Assembly: GCA_017395045.1 (NCBI GenBank)
Contig: JAFPWG010000002.1
Span: 1 to 64,000, forward strand
From: Bacteroidales bacterium
GTDB taxonomy: Bacteria > Bacteroidota > Bacteroidia > Bacteroidales > UBA932
DNA: 64,000 nt
Direction: 5' to 3'
The position numbers and the translations under genes were made by a program. Below are positions 32,504 to 42,887 of this stretch, piece by piece. The notes beneath the pieces are model-generated. The model was given only the letters and a program-made list of their open reading frames with translations, had not been told where the DNA came from and did not search any database. The first letter of the stretch is position 1. Each line of letters starts with the position of its first letter.

Positions 32504-32971
32504 ATGACGAAAGAACAGATCATCGGGGCCGTGGAAACGGCCGTACAGGAAAGAGGCTGCTTCATCGTGGACGTCACGGTGAACGCCATGAACGACGTGG
32601 AGGTCGTCCTCGAGAAAGAGGAAGGGACCGTGGACTGGGACGACTGCGCGGCCATCGACGCCGTCGTGCACGCCGCCTTCGACCAGGACGTGGAGGATTA
32701 TTCCCTCACCGTATCCTCCGCCGGACTGGACCGCCCGCTGAAGGTTTTCCGGCAGTTCCTGAAGGCCGTGGGCACGAAGGTGGACGTGAAGTTCAAGGGC
32801 GGCCGGCGCCTTGTCGCCACCCTTTCCGCCGCGACGGAAGAATCCGTCACCCTGCAATACACCGCCCTGGAGACCGTGGAAGGCAAGAAGAAGAAGGAGA
32901 AAGTGGAGCACGAGGAAACCTTCCCTCTCGCCGAGATCAATTCCGTCACCCCCTACATCGATTTCAAATAA
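32504..32971 (+). CDS. rimP: Ribosome maturation factor RimP
   Basis: A 155-residue protein needed for 30S maturation. N-terminal RimP domain with CFIVDVTVNAMNDVEVVLE and the SSAGLDRPL motif (about residue 72), C-terminal SH3-like part (VKFKGGRRLVATL). Always found before nusA, as here. Confidence 0.95.
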   Translation: MTKEQIIGAVETAVQERGCFIVDVTVNAMNDVEVVLEKEEGTVDWDDCAAIDAVVHAAFDQDVEDYSLTVSSAGLDRPLKVFRQFLKAVGTKVDVKFKGGRRLVATLSAATEESVTLQYTALETVEGKKKKEKVEHEETFPLAEINSVTPYIDFK

Positions 32972-32984
32972 TACAGAATAACCA

Positions 32985-34256
32985 ATGGCAAAAGACAAAG
33001 AAAAAGAAATCACCTTGATCGACGCGTTCAAGGATTTCAAGGAAGAGAAGAGCATCGACCGTCCGGTGATGCTCGGTGTCCTGAAGGATGTGTTCCTCAC
33101 CCAGCTCGCGAAGACCTATGGCAGCGCTGACAACTTCGACGTGATCATCAACGTGGACAAGGGTGACTGCGAGATCTACCAGAACTTCGAGGTGGTGGAG
33201 GAGGTCCAGAATCCCGCTACGGAAATCACCGTGGAGGAAATCGCCGCCGAGACCGGCGACGACGACTACGAGATCGGCGACACCTACACCCGCAAGTTCA
33301 ACCTCAACTCCTTCGGCCGCCGCGGTATCCTGAATATCCGCCAGAACCTCCAGGGCCGCATCCTGGACATCGAAAAGGCCAACGTCTTCAAGAAGTACTC
33401 CGACAAGGTGGGCGAGATCTTCACCGGCGAGGTGTATCAGACCTGGAAGAACGAGGTCCTGATCCTGGACGAGGACGGAAACGAGCTCCGCATGCCCAAG
33501 AGCGAGCAGATCCCGGGCGAGCGTTTCAAGAAGAACGACACCATCCGCGCCATCATCAAGAGCGTGGAGATGAAGAACAACACGACTCCTTACATCGTCC
33601 TCTCCCGTACCACCGACACCTTCCTGGAGAAGCTGTTCGAGATGGAGGTTCCGGAAATCTACGACGGCCTGATCACCGTGAAGAAGGTCGTGCGCATCCC
33701 GGGCGAACGCGCCAAGGTGGCCGTGGAGTCCTATGACGACCGCATCGACCCGATCGGCGCCTGCATCGGCGTGAAGGGTTCCCGCATCATGGGCATCGTC
33801 CGCGAGCTCCGCAACGAGAACATCGACGTGATCCAGTGGACCGCGAACACGCAGCTGATGATCACCCGCGCCCTGAATCCTGCCCGGATTTCCCGCATCG
33901 ACCTGGGCGAAGGCCCCGAGGACAAGATCAAGGTCTTCATGCAGGCCGAGGAAGTGAAGAAGGGCATCGGCAAGGGCGGCTGCAACATCAAGCTTGCCGG
34001 CATGCTCGTCGGACGCGAAATCGAAGTCTGGCGCGAACTGCCGCAGGACGAGGCCGAGGAGGAGGACGTCCTCCTGAGCGAATTCACGGATGTCATCGAC
34101 CCGTGGATCATCGAGCGCCTGCAGGCCATCGGCTGCGACACCGCGCGCAGCGTCCTCGCCCTCTCGCCGGCCGACATCGCCAGCCGCGCCGACCTGGAAG
34201 ACGAGACCGTCGAAGAGGTCTTCGGTATCCTCCGGGCCGAGTTCGAGGAAGAATAA
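32985..34256 (+). CDS. nusA: Transcription termination/antitermination factor NusA
   Basis: A 423-residue RNA polymerase-binding factor: N-terminal domain (residues ~1-130), S1 domain (~135-200, GEIFTGEVYQTWKNEVLILD), two KH domains (~235-370, with GVKGSRIMGIVRELRNE and KKGIGKGGCNIKLAGM), and a short C-terminal HhH (~380-423). No extra acidic repeats. Second gene of rimP-nusA-infB. Confidence 0.97.
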   Translation: MAKDKEKEITLIDAFKDFKEEKSIDRPVMLGVLKDVFLTQLAKTYGSADNFDVIINVDKGDCEIYQNFEVVEEVQNPATEITVEEIAAETGDDDYEIGDTYTRKFNLNSFGRRGILNIRQNLQGRILDIEKANVFKKYSDKVGEIFTGEVYQTWKNEVLILDEDGNELRMPKSEQIPGERFKKNDTIRAIIKSVEMKNNTTPYIVLSRTTDTFLEKLFEMEVPEIYDGLITVKKVVRIPGERAKVAVESYDDRIDPIGACIGVKGSRIMGIVRELRNENIDVIQWTANTQLMITRALNPARISRIDLGEGPEDKIKVFMQAEEVKKGIGKGGCNIKLAGMLVGREIEVWRELPQDEAEEEDVLLSEFTDVIDPWIIERLQAIGCDTARSVLALSPADIASRADLEDETVEEVFGILRAEFEEE

Positions 34257-34288
34257 ATCATTGACAATTATTAATTTGGGGTTACTAT

Positions 34289-37054
34289 ATGGCAGAAATA
34301 AGACTGAATAAACTCATCAAGCAGTTCAACATCGGACTGGATACGCTCGTGGATTTCCTCAATTCCAAGGGTGCCGGCATCGAGAATGCCAACCCGAACA
34401 TGAAGGTGTCCGACGAGTTCCTCCCGGAACTGCACAAGAAGTTCGGAAAGGACCTCGAGCTGAAGGAAGCCGCCGAAAAGGTGGACGTGAAGCTCACCGA
34501 GATCCTGGACAAGGCATCCCGCAAGACGTCCGGTGGCCGCGAGGAAGAGGACGACTATGAGCCGGAGCGCGTGACCGTGATCAAGAGCAACAACCTCTCC
34601 CGCACGGTCGTGGAGCCCGCCCCCGCCCCGACGCCGGAACCCGAGCCGGTCATCGAACCGGAACCGGAGCCCGTCCAGGAGCCCGAGCCCGTCGTCGAAC
34701 CGGAACCGGAGACCGTCCAGGAGCCCGAGCCCGTCGTCGAACCGGAACCGGAGCCCGTCCAGGAGCCTGAGCCCGTCGTCGAACCGGAACCCACCCGGGA
34801 GCCTGAACCGGCCGTTGAGCCCGAGATCCCCGCTCCCGCCGAGGAGACCCCTTCCGCCCCGACCCCAGCGGAAGCCTCCACCCCCGGACAGCCGGAATCC
34901 CCGCTCAAGGTCGTCGGCAAGATTGACCTCTCCCAGTTCGACCCCAAGAAAGGCAAGAAGCGAGAGCGCATCAAGGGCGGCGGCTCCCAGAAAGTGGACG
35001 TCACCAAGGTGCAGGCCGACAAGGCCCCGAAGAAGAACGACGGAAAGGGCGGCAAGGCCAAGGAACAGCCCGCCGGCGGCAAGGGCCGCAAGCGCGGCAA
35101 CGACCGCTTCTCCAAGCCCGTCCTCACCGAGGCCGAGCAGGAGGAGATGCAGAAGGAAATCCAGAAGCAGGTCAAGGAGACCTACGCCCGGATGAACGAA
35201 TCCACCAAGAACAGCTTCGGCGCCAAGCACCGCAAGGAGAAGCGGGAGATGGCCGCCATGCGTTCCCAGGAGGAGATGGAGCAGGCCGCAGCCGAGAACA
35301 AGGTGCTGAAAGTCACCGAGTTCGTCACGGTGAACGACCTGGCTACCCTGATGAACAACACGCCGGTCGTCAAGGTTATCGGCGCTTGCATGTCGCTGGG
35401 CATGATGGTTTCCATCAACCAGCGCCTGGACGCGGAAACGCTTGTCCTCGTCGCCGAGGAGTTCGGCTACAAGGTCGAATTCGTCACCGCCGAACTGACC
35501 GAGGAAATCGAGCAGCAGGAGCCGGACAAGGAGGAAGATCTCGTGGAACGTCCCCCGGTGATCACCGTGATGGGCCATGTGGACCATGGTAAGACTTCCC
35601 TCCTGGACAACATCCGCAACACGAACGTCATCGCCGGCGAGGCGGGCGGCATCACCCAGCACATCGGTGCGTACAACGTGAAGCTCGCCAGCGGCCGCCG
35701 CATCACCTTCCTGGACACCCCGGGCCACGAGGCCTTCACCGCCATGCGTGCCCGCGGCGCCCAGATGACCGACCTCGCCATCATCATCGTCGCGGCCGAT
35801 GACGCCGTGATGCCCCAGACCAAGGAGGCCATCGCCCATGCGCAGGCCGCCGGTGTTCCGATGGTGTTCGCCATCAACAAGATCGACAAGCCCGGCGCCA
35901 ATCCCGACACCATCCGCCGCCAGCTCTCCGAGATGAATATCCTCGTGGAAGACTGGGGCGGCAAGTACCAGTGCCAGGAAATCTCCGCCAAGAAGGGCAT
36001 CAACGTGGACAAGCTCCTGGAGAAGGTCCTCTTCGAGACCGACCTCCTGGAACTCAAGGCCAATCCGAAGAAACTCGGCAGCGGCGCCGTCATCGAATCC
36101 TCCCTGGACAAGGGCCGCGGCTACCTCGCCACCGTCCTCGTGCAGGACGGCACCATGAGGGTGGGCGACGTGATCATCTCCGGCAGCTACTACGGCCGCG
36201 TGAAGGCGATGTTCAACGAGCGCGGACAGAAAGTCCAGGAAGCCGGCCCTTCCACACCGGTGTCAATCCTGGGCCTGAACGGCGCCCCCGCCGCCGGTGA
36301 GAAGTTCAACGTGATGACCGACGAGAAGGAAGCCAAGTCCATCGCCAACCGCCGCGAGCAGCTCATCCGCATCCAGGGCATCAAGACCCAGAAGCACCTC
36401 ACCCTCGAGGAGATCGGCCGCCGCATCGCCATCGGCAACTTCAAGGAACTCAACGTCATCGTCAAGGGCGACGTGGACGGTTCCGTGGAGGCCCTGTCCG
36501 ATTCCCTCATCAAGCTCTCCACCGAGGAAGTGCGCGTGAACGTGATCCACAAGGCCGTGGGTGCCATCTCCGAGAGCGACGTCCTGCTGGCCGAGGCCTC
36601 CGACGCCGTGATCATCGGCTTCCAGGTGCGTCCTTCCGCCGAAGCCCGCCGCTCCGCTGAGAAGGAGGGCATCGAAATCCGCCTCTATTCCGTCATCTAC
36701 GACTGTATCAACGAAGTCAAGGAAGGTATCGAGGGCATGCTCGAGCCGGAGAAGAAGGAAGAGGTCACCGCCACCGCCGAGGTCAAGCAGACCTTCAAGA
36801 TTTCCAAGGTCGGCACCATCGCCGGCTGCCAGGTCAAGGAAGGCAAGCTCACCGCCAAGGCGCAGGTACGCCTGATCCGCGACGGCATCGTGGTGTACAC
36901 CGGCGCCCTCGCCTCGCTCCAGCGGGGCAAGGACGACGCCAAGGAAGTCGCCTCCGGTTTCGAATGCGGCTGCGCCCTGGAGCGTTTCAACGACATCCAT
37001 ATCGGGGATGTCATCGAGGCCTTCACCGTGGTGGAAATCAAGCGGAGTCTGTAA
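34289..37054 (+). CDS. infB: Translation initiation factor IF-2
   Basis: A 921-residue GTPase that brings initiator tRNA to the ribosome. The N-terminal IF2_N domain covers residues ~1-55; a Glu-Pro repeat ([12 protein letters not shown] units) spans ~110-190; the G domain begins at ~425 with [11 protein letters not shown] (P-loop), DTPGHEAF and NKIDKPGA; domains II-IV follow to the end. All key residues are present. The Glu-Pro stretch differs in length among related genomes and is probably disordered. Confidence 0.97.
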   Translation: MAEIRLNKLIKQFNIGLDTLVDFLNSKGAGIENANPNMKVSDEFLPELHKKFGKDLELKEAAEKVDVKLTEILDKASRKTSGGREEEDDYEPERVTVIKSNNLSRTVVEPAPAPTPEPEPVIEPEPEPVQEPEPVVEPEPETVQEPEPVVEPEPEPVQEPEPVVEPEPTREPEPAVEPEIPAPAEETPSAPTPAEASTPGQPESPLKVVGKIDLSQFDPKKGKKRERIKGGGSQKVDVTKVQADKAPKKNDGKGGKAKEQPAGGKGRKRGNDRFSKPVLTEAEQEEMQKEIQKQVKETYARMNESTKNSFGAKHRKEKREMAAMRSQEEMEQAAAENKVLKVTEFVTVNDLATLMNNTPVVKVIGACMSLGMMVSINQRLDAETLVLVAEEFGYKVEFVTAELTEEIEQQEPDKEEDLVERPPVITVMGHVDHGKTSLLDNIRNTNVIAGEAGGITQHIGAYNVKLASGRRITFLDTPGHEAFTAMRARGAQMTDLAIIIVAADDAVMPQTKEAIAHAQAAGVPMVFAINKIDKPGANPDTIRRQLSEMNILVEDWGGKYQCQEISAKKGINVDKLLEKVLFETDLLELKANPKKLGSGAVIESSLDKGRGYLATVLVQDGTMRVGDVIISGSYYGRVKAMFNERGQKVQEAGPSTPVSILGLNGAPAAGEKFNVMTDEKEAKSIANRREQLIRIQGIKTQKHLTLEEIGRRIAIGNFKELNVIVKGDVDGSVEALSDSLIKLSTEEVRVNVIHKAVGAISESDVLLAEASDAVIIGFQVRPSAEARRSAEKEGIEIRLYSVIYDCINEVKEGIEGMLEPEKKEEVTATAEVKQTFKISKVGTIAGCQVKEGKLTAKAQVRLIRDGIVVYTGALASLQRGKDDAKEVASGFECGCALERFNDIHIGDVIEAFTVVEIKRSL

Positions 37055-37058
37055 GGAC

Positions 37059-38813
37059 ATGAATTTCAGGAATATACGCCTTCTGGCGCTTTTCACGCTC
37101 GCTTTTGCGGGCGTGTCCTGTAAACAGGATGAGATCCGAACGGTAACGGTTTCTGTGCAAGGTGTTTCCGTCCAACCGGCATCCGCCACCCTGCAGGAGG
37201 GCGAGACGCTTCGGCTGGAAGCGGTGGTAACTCCTGCGACCGCCACGGAAAAAGGCGTGGACTGGAGCACGAACGATGAAAAGACCGCCGTCGTGGACGA
37301 GAATGGTCTTGTCACGGCGCTGGCCCCCGGAGCCGCGAGCATCACCGTCAGGACCCGCGACGGCGGGCATTCCGCCCGCTGCCGGATTACGGTGAAGGGC
37401 CCGGAAGACCCGGACCCGGGACCGGATCCGGGACCGGGACCGGATCCCATCTCCTTCCGCGTGTGGGAGGACACGGGCGCCAGTCTGCCGGACTATCCCA
37501 CCTACAATACCGTCAGCTCCCTCTCCGACTTCCCCCGCATCGACATTACGTGGAAGAAGGAAACCCAGCGCCTGGCGGAAGGCGAATACACCTGGGAGGA
37601 TGGGACCGTCCGTTTCCGTGATCCCAAGGGCATGTACAGGACCGCCGGGGCAGAGGAATATGAAACCGACTCCCAAGTCCTCCAGATGCGCATCCGCGGG
37701 CGTGGCAACACGTCCTACGACGCCGAGGGAGGCATCAAGCGCTCCTACAAGATCAAACTCGCCGAGCATCGAAAAGTGTTCGGAATGAAGGGGGACAAAG
37801 ACTGGATCCTGCTGGCCGACGTCCAGGACCCCACGCTCCTGCGGAACGCCGTCGCCCTGCGTATCTCCCGCATGGTATCCATGCCCTGGACTCCCAAGTT
37901 CCGCGCGGCGGAAGTCTATTTCAACGGAAAGTACGGCGGCTGCTACCTGCTGGTGGAAGCCAAGGAAACGGACCCGGAGAACAAGATTCCCGTCACGGTG
38001 GTGGAGCCTGGCCAGACCGATGGCGGCTACCTGCTGGAAATCGACAACAAAGGGGACTTCGACCGGTACTTCCGGACGGAAACCTTCCAGAAGAAGATCA
38101 AGTTCAAGGATCCCGACTTCGGAGACCGGAACAATCCGGACAACTCGGCCGACGCCCAGGCCCAGATGGCCTTCATTACCGGCTATGTGAACGAAGTGGA
38201 ACGCCTCCTGGAGACCCGTTCCTTCGACCCGGAAACCGGTTACCAGTCCAAGCTGGACCTGTACACCTTCATCGGGAACTACATCGTCCAGGAACTCACG
38301 ATGAACGTGGACGGCGGCATGCGCCTCTCCACTTATTTCGCCAAGGACAAGGATACCAAGCTGTTCATGCCCATGGTCTGGGACTTCGACCTGGCCCTTG
38401 GAAACTGCACCTACATCGGCTCCGACTTCAACCTGGAACCCGGCATGGACGGCCCCAAGGGCTGGTTCATCAAGATCCGCGGCGGTTCCTTTGAAAACGG
38501 AGACTGGGACGGATCCCGGAAGAGCTATTACCAGTATCTGTTCGAAGATCCGCTTTTCGTACAGGCCCTCAAGGACCGCTGGAACCTGGTCAAGCCCCGC
38601 CTGGACAAGATCCCGGCCTTCATCGACCGGATGGCGGAGTACAATGCACCAGCTTACGACCACAATGTCTCGGCCGGAAAGAATCCGCGCGCAAAGCGCT
38701 CGTACCACTATCCGCCGGACAATTTCACCTCCTGGCCGGAGGCCGTGGCCTGGATGAAGGATTTCTACACCCAGCGCCTGGCGTGGCTGGACGAAGAAAT
38801 CAACAGATTATAG
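37059..38813 (+). CDS. CotH kinase family lipoprotein with Ig-like (BIG2) domain
   Basis: A 584-residue surface lipoprotein (lipobox around GVSCKQD). Residues ~30-115 form a BIG2-like domain (SVQPASATLQEGETLRLEAV), then a Gly/Pro/Asp linker (DPDPGPDPGPGPDP), then a CotH domain (~150-584) with RIRGRGNTSY, KKSYKIKL-type KRSYKIKLAE, FGMKGDKDWILLAD and MVWDFDLALGN. CotH proteins are protein kinase-like; the DWILLAD and WDFD parts carry the presumed ATP/metal residues. It starts 4 nt after infB, likely read through from it or from an unseen promoter. Confidence 0.88.
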   Translation: MNFRNIRLLALFTLAFAGVSCKQDEIRTVTVSVQGVSVQPASATLQEGETLRLEAVVTPATATEKGVDWSTNDEKTAVVDENGLVTALAPGAASITVRTRDGGHSARCRITVKGPEDPDPGPDPGPGPDPISFRVWEDTGASLPDYPTYNTVSSLSDFPRIDITWKKETQRLAEGEYTWEDGTVRFRDPKGMYRTAGAEEYETDSQVLQMRIRGRGNTSYDAEGGIKRSYKIKLAEHRKVFGMKGDKDWILLADVQDPTLLRNAVALRISRMVSMPWTPKFRAAEVYFNGKYGGCYLLVEAKETDPENKIPVTVVEPGQTDGGYLLEIDNKGDFDRYFRTETFQKKIKFKDPDFGDRNNPDNSADAQAQMAFITGYVNEVERLLETRSFDPETGYQSKLDLYTFIGNYIVQELTMNVDGGMRLSTYFAKDKDTKLFMPMVWDFDLALGNCTYIGSDFNLEPGMDGPKGWFIKIRGGSFENGDWDGSRKSYYQYLFEDPLFVQALKDRWNLVKPRLDKIPAFIDRMAEYNAPAYDHNVSAGKNPRAKRSYHYPPDNFTSWPEAVAWMKDFYTQRLAWLDEEINRL

Positions 38814-38817
38814 GGAC

Positions 38818-38882
38818 GGAAACGTTTCCTCCGGGCACCTGGTAAGCAGGCTTGCAAATGTCGTATTTATATACGACCTTTG
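38818..38882 (+). promoter_or_regulatory. Palindromes and weak promoter before the TonB receptor gene
   Basis: Two perfect palindromes: GGAAACGTTTCC (38818-38829) and GTCGTAT-TTAT-ATACGAC (38860-38877). The second runs into ACCTTTG (38876-38882), a -7-like box that lacks the leading T of TAnnTTTG. Such an operator overlapping a promoter suggests repression of the receptor operon; it is not proof. Confidence 0.5.
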
Positions 38883-38902
38883 TGGAAAGCCTATGCTTAT
38901 CT

Positions 38903-41665
38903 ATGAAACGACTTAATTCGCGAATCACACTCGCTCTCCCGGCTATCCTCATGGCCTTCCTGTTCCTGGGGAATACGGCCCGCGCCCAAAACCGGACGAA
39001 GTCCCTGACCCTGCATCTGACAGTCGTCTCCGACACGGACAAACAGCCCGTCGCAGGCGCAGCCTGCCTTCTGACCGACTATGGCATCTTCGCCATCACG
39101 GATGCGGACGGCCGGGCACGGCTGGAGAAAGTACCTTCTGGAGACGCGACGCTTTCCATCCAGATGCTCGGTTTCGAGGATTTCACGCAGATGATGAGCT
39201 TCCGCAGCGATTCCACGTTCACCGTCGCCATCCTGGAATCCACCCTCGCCCTGGAAGAGGTCGTGGTGACGGCCAAGTCCAGCGCCGCAGGATCCTCCAC
39301 CAGCTCGAACATCGGCCGGATGGCCATCGACCACCTTCAGGCCACGAACCTCAAGGACATCATGCAGCTCCTCCCGGGCCAGCTGATGTCGTCCTCCGAC
39401 ATGACCTCCGAGGAAAAACTGACCATCCGCACCCTGAGCAACGCCACGGCCAACAATGCCTTCGGCACCTCCATCATGATGGACGGCGTACCGGTGTCCG
39501 ACAACACCTCCATCGGCGACAAGGTGAGCGGCTCCTCCGGCGGTGCGGGCGTGGACCTGCGCCAGATCAGCGCCGACAACATCGAATCCGTCGAAGTGAT
39601 CCGGGGTATCCCGTCCGCCGAATACGGCGACCTCACTTCCGGGGCCGTCGTCGTGAACACCAAGGCCGGCTACACTCCCTACGAAATCCGTACGAAGGTC
39701 AACCCGACCACGTTCAACACCTCTTTCGGCAAGGGCTGGAAATTCAGCAAGAAGGCGGGAAGCCTGAATGTCAATGCCGACTACGCCCGGGCATCGGGCG
39801 ACCCGCGCGTGAAAAACCGCTCCTTCGACCGAATCAGCGGCGGAATCACCTACAGCAACACCATCAATAACATCTGGTCCACGACCACGAAGCTCAACGT
39901 CAACAGCATCGTGGACCTCCGGACCTCAGACCCGGACCTTCTCATCGAAGGAACGGAAACCAGCCAGGAACAGTATACTGTCCGCCTGACGCACAACGGA
40001 CGGCTTTCCCTGAACAAGAAACTGTCCCGGTCGCTTACCTACGCCCTGGGTTTTACCCTCACGAATTCCGAGACCCGTACTTCCAGCATCGTTTCCGCCG
40101 GCGGAGGACTGCCCGTCATCTCCTCTCTCTCAGACGGTTATTACCGGGTTCCTTACCTGACCGACTCCTACCGGGCCGGCGGCGGGACCTCCTCCCGCCC
40201 CCGGAACTTTTATGCCAAGGTGGGCAATGTGTTCACCGCCAATACAGAGACCCTGAAGCAGCGCTTCAACATGGGCGCGGAATACAGATGGGAGTCCAAC
40301 AAGGCGAGGGGCTTCTACAACGATTCCGACTTTCAGCCGCTCCGTCCTACCAGCAACGGACGGCCCCGGCCGTATTTCGACATCCCGTCCCTCAACCAGG
40401 CATCGGCCTACCTGGAAGACAACCTCACCTGGGACATCACCAAGACCATCGAGTTCAAGCTCCAGGGCGGCGTCCGTTTCGACATGCTGCAGCCGGGTCT
40501 CCCGGAGCAGGTCCAGTCCATTTCCCCGCGTTTCAACGGATCGCTCCGGCTGACCGACTGGCTGACGTTCCGCGGCGGATGGGGCCAGAGCAACAAGACC
40601 CCGGGACTCGCGCACCTGTATCCGGAGCCCAAGTACTCCGACCGTGAATCCGCCATCTACCTGCCCGCGGACATCGGCCGGCAGATGGTCGTGTACAACA
40701 CCCACATCACCGAGGTGGAACGGAACAACACCCTCCGGAACGCCACCAACAGCAAGACGGAGGTCGGCGTGGACATGAACTTCAAGAACGGGATGTCCGT
40801 CTCCATCGTCGCCTACAGGGACTTCATGAAGAACGGATTCGGCAACCTGACCGAATACAGCATCTACTATTCGAACTACTACACCGCCCAGCAGGGAATC
40901 CTCCTGGACCGGGACAACCAGCCCTACATCGACTGGAAGCACCCTGCCCGCGTGGACACCGTCTTTACCACCAGCGGACGAATCGGCAACACCCAGGCCA
41001 GCCTGGACCGGGGCATCGAATTCGACATCAACTTCGGACAGATCAAGCCCATCCGCACCAGCGTCCTGCTGAGCGGCGCCTGGATGGAGACGCAGACCTG
41101 GAGCACCGGGCGCAACTTCTCCAGTCCGACCGGCATCCCCGCCAGCTCCGTCTATGCCCAGGGCGGTTCCAACACGCCTCCCTTCAAACTGGAGTACCCG
41201 TCCGGCCTGCAGCGGAGCATCGACCGCCGGTTCAGCGCGAACCTGCGCCTGGTATGCAACATCCCCCGCATGAAGATGGTCATTTCGGCCTCCAACCAGG
41301 TCATTTTCTACACCTACAGGCACACGACGAACCAGCAAAGCGACCCCTTCGGATGGATTGACACCGACCTCTCCTACCACGACATCACCCAGGCCATGCT
41401 GGCGGACCCGGACACCCGGATCAAGGGCGTCCTCCTGTCGGCCCAGAGGAAGAACCCCGCCGACAGCCAACCGGTTACGCAGCCTCCCATCTGGCTGATG
41501 AACATGCGCCTGACGAAGGACGTTTCCAAGAGCTTCGGCTTCTCCTTCTTCGTGAACAACGCCTTCTTCTACATGCCGTACCAGGCAAGCTCTTACTCCG
41601 GTACCCTGACCGAAAGGAATACCGGTACCTTCTCCTTCGGCGTGGAAATGTACGTAAAGATCTAG
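38903..41665 (+). CDS. TonB-dependent outer-membrane receptor
   Basis: A 920-residue receptor: signal peptide (LALPAILMAFLFLGNTARAQ), carboxypeptidase-regulatory-like domain (~35-115, VVSDTDKQPVAGAACLLTDY), plug (~125-240, SNIGRMAIDHLQATNLKDIM and ESVEVIRGIPSAEYGDLTSG), then the 22-strand barrel ending in Ile (GVEMYVKI). No SusD partner follows. With the DUF4876, DUF6850 and metalloprotease genes it forms a conserved Bacteroidota set; the cargo may be a metal chelate or peptide (inference). Confidence 0.93.
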   Translation: MKRLNSRITLALPAILMAFLFLGNTARAQNRTKSLTLHLTVVSDTDKQPVAGAACLLTDYGIFAITDADGRARLEKVPSGDATLSIQMLGFEDFTQMMSFRSDSTFTVAILESTLALEEVVVTAKSSAAGSSTSSNIGRMAIDHLQATNLKDIMQLLPGQLMSSSDMTSEEKLTIRTLSNATANNAFGTSIMMDGVPVSDNTSIGDKVSGSSGGAGVDLRQISADNIESVEVIRGIPSAEYGDLTSGAVVVNTKAGYTPYEIRTKVNPTTFNTSFGKGWKFSKKAGSLNVNADYARASGDPRVKNRSFDRISGGITYSNTINNIWSTTTKLNVNSIVDLRTSDPDLLIEGTETSQEQYTVRLTHNGRLSLNKKLSRSLTYALGFTLTNSETRTSSIVSAGGGLPVISSLSDGYYRVPYLTDSYRAGGGTSSRPRNFYAKVGNVFTANTETLKQRFNMGAEYRWESNKARGFYNDSDFQPLRPTSNGRPRPYFDIPSLNQASAYLEDNLTWDITKTIEFKLQGGVRFDMLQPGLPEQVQSISPRFNGSLRLTDWLTFRGGWGQSNKTPGLAHLYPEPKYSDRESAIYLPADIGRQMVVYNTHITEVERNNTLRNATNSKTEVGVDMNFKNGMSVSIVAYRDFMKNGFGNLTEYSIYYSNYYTAQQGILLDRDNQPYIDWKHPARVDTVFTTSGRIGNTQASLDRGIEFDINFGQIKPIRTSVLLSGAWMETQTWSTGRNFSSPTGIPASSVYAQGGSNTPPFKLEYPSGLQRSIDRRFSANLRLVCNIPRMKMVISASNQVIFYTYRHTTNQQSDPFGWIDTDLSYHDITQAMLADPDTRIKGVLLSAQRKNPADSQPVTQPPIWLMNMRLTKDVSKSFGFSFFVNNAFFYMPYQASSYSGTLTERNTGTFSFGVEMYVKI

Positions 41666-41669
41666 TACG

Positions 41670-42887
41670 ATGAAAAGAATTGCCATCATATTCCTGACAA
41701 CCTTTGCGGCGGCGCTGTCCCTGCTGTCCTGCCGCCGGGAACCTCCCGTGGGCACAGACGCGTTCCTCCTGGAATTCACGATGCCGGAGGAGTGCCGCCC
41801 CAACACCTTCTACTCCGGGCATACCGTCCTCCTGAAAGGCAGCGTCAACTATGAGTTCGAAACGGACGCCTTCGGCCTCGTGACGGTGGATTCCGTCGTC
41901 CCCGGCATCTACGACATCATCACGGGCGTGGAACTTACCGGAGCCCAGTACAAGGCCCTCCTGAAAACTCCGGCGGCCATCGAGGACAACGCCCGCGTGA
42001 TGGTCGGCGTCTCCGTGATGAACAAGCGGATCTTCCGGGCGGAGGACCTGCGGATCCAGCTTTCCGCCTCCGTCCTCAAGAGCCTGCTCATCTCGAAGGT
42101 CTACTATTCCGGCACGCGCGACAACATGGACCGGACCTATACGACCGACTCCTACGTGGAAATCTTCAACAACTCCGACGAGGTCGTCCACATCGACGGG
42201 AAATACCTCGGCCTGGCCGAATCCGTCTCCCCCGCCGCCTATCCGGCCAAGGACAATCCCGATTCCATCTACCTCCGTCAGATCTGCCGGTTCCCAGGCT
42301 CCGGCACCGACTATCCGGTGGCGCCCGGCAAGAGCATCCTGGTCGCCGCGAAAAGCGCCCGGAACCACACTGAAAGCGCTTCGACCTCCGTCGACCTGTC
42401 CGGGGCAGACTTTGAGGTGAAGGTCATCGAGGGTGCCGGCAATCCGGACGTCCCCATGCTCCCGATCATCTCCAACTCCACGAACATCCAGACGCTGAAC
42501 CTCCTGAGCGGCGGTCCGAATGCGGTCGTCCTGTTCGAGACCGACGAGGACGTCCTTTCCTGGCCGGAAGTGTTCCAGCGCGGAAAGACCTCCGGCGAGA
42601 TGTTCCGCAGGGTCCACAAGAGCGTGGTCATCGACGGCGTCGAATGCCTGAAGAAACCCGCCCAGACCGATCCGGACGTCAATACCAAACGGCTGCAGTC
42701 CGACATCGACGCCGGATACACCGTCATCACCTCCGTGAACGGATACAACCACGAATCCGTGGAACGGAAGGTTTCCCGCACCGAGGGAGACCGGGTCTAT
42801 CTCACCGACACGAACAATAGCTCCGCCGACTTCGTGGTCTGCACCGATCCTTCACCCCGCAACTATGGAAAGGAGGGCCTGCGATGA
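41670..42887 (+). CDS. DUF4876-family lipoprotein
   Basis: A 405-residue lipoprotein (MKRIAIIFLTTFAAALSLLS then Cys). The middle (LLISKVYYSGTRDNMDRTYT and DSYVEIFNNSDEVVHIDGKY) is the DUF4876 pattern, resembling lamin-tail-like beta domains. It starts 4 nt after the receptor and overlaps the next gene by 4 nt, so it is a fixed part of this receptor system, probably a surface-exposed partner. Function unknown. Confidence 0.85.
   Translation: MKRIAIIFLTTFAAALSLLSCRREPPVGTDAFLLEFTMPEECRPNTFYSGHTVLLKGSVNYEFETDAFGLVTVDSVVPGIYDIITGVELTGAQYKALLKTPAAIEDNARVMVGVSVMNKRIFRAEDLRIQLSASVLKSLLISKVYYSGTRDNMDRTYTTDSYVEIFNNSDEVVHIDGKYLGLAESVSPAAYPAKDNPDSIYLRQICRFPGSGTDYPVAPGKSILVAAKSARNHTESASTSVDLSGADFEVKVIEGAGNPDVPMLPIISNSTNIQTLNLLSGGPNAVVLFETDEDVLSWPEVFQRGKTSGEMFRRVHKSVVIDGVECLKKPAQTDPDVNTKRLQSDIDAGYTVITSVNGYNHESVERKVSRTEGDRVYLTDTNNSSADFVVCTDPSPRNYGKEGLR

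Noticed and set aside
32455-33018. 187-codon frame from GTG over the rimP leader and gene
   Set aside because: It is a shifted reading of rimP with Arg/Gly-rich output; rimP itself is certain.
34640-34860. CRISPR-like or other tandem array in infB
   Set aside because: The repeats are in-frame Glu-Pro codons of the IF-2 linker with no regular spacers.
40130-41806. 558-codon antisense frame inside the TonB receptor
   Set aside because: Mirror of the receptor barrel codons, no promoter, no recognisable domain.
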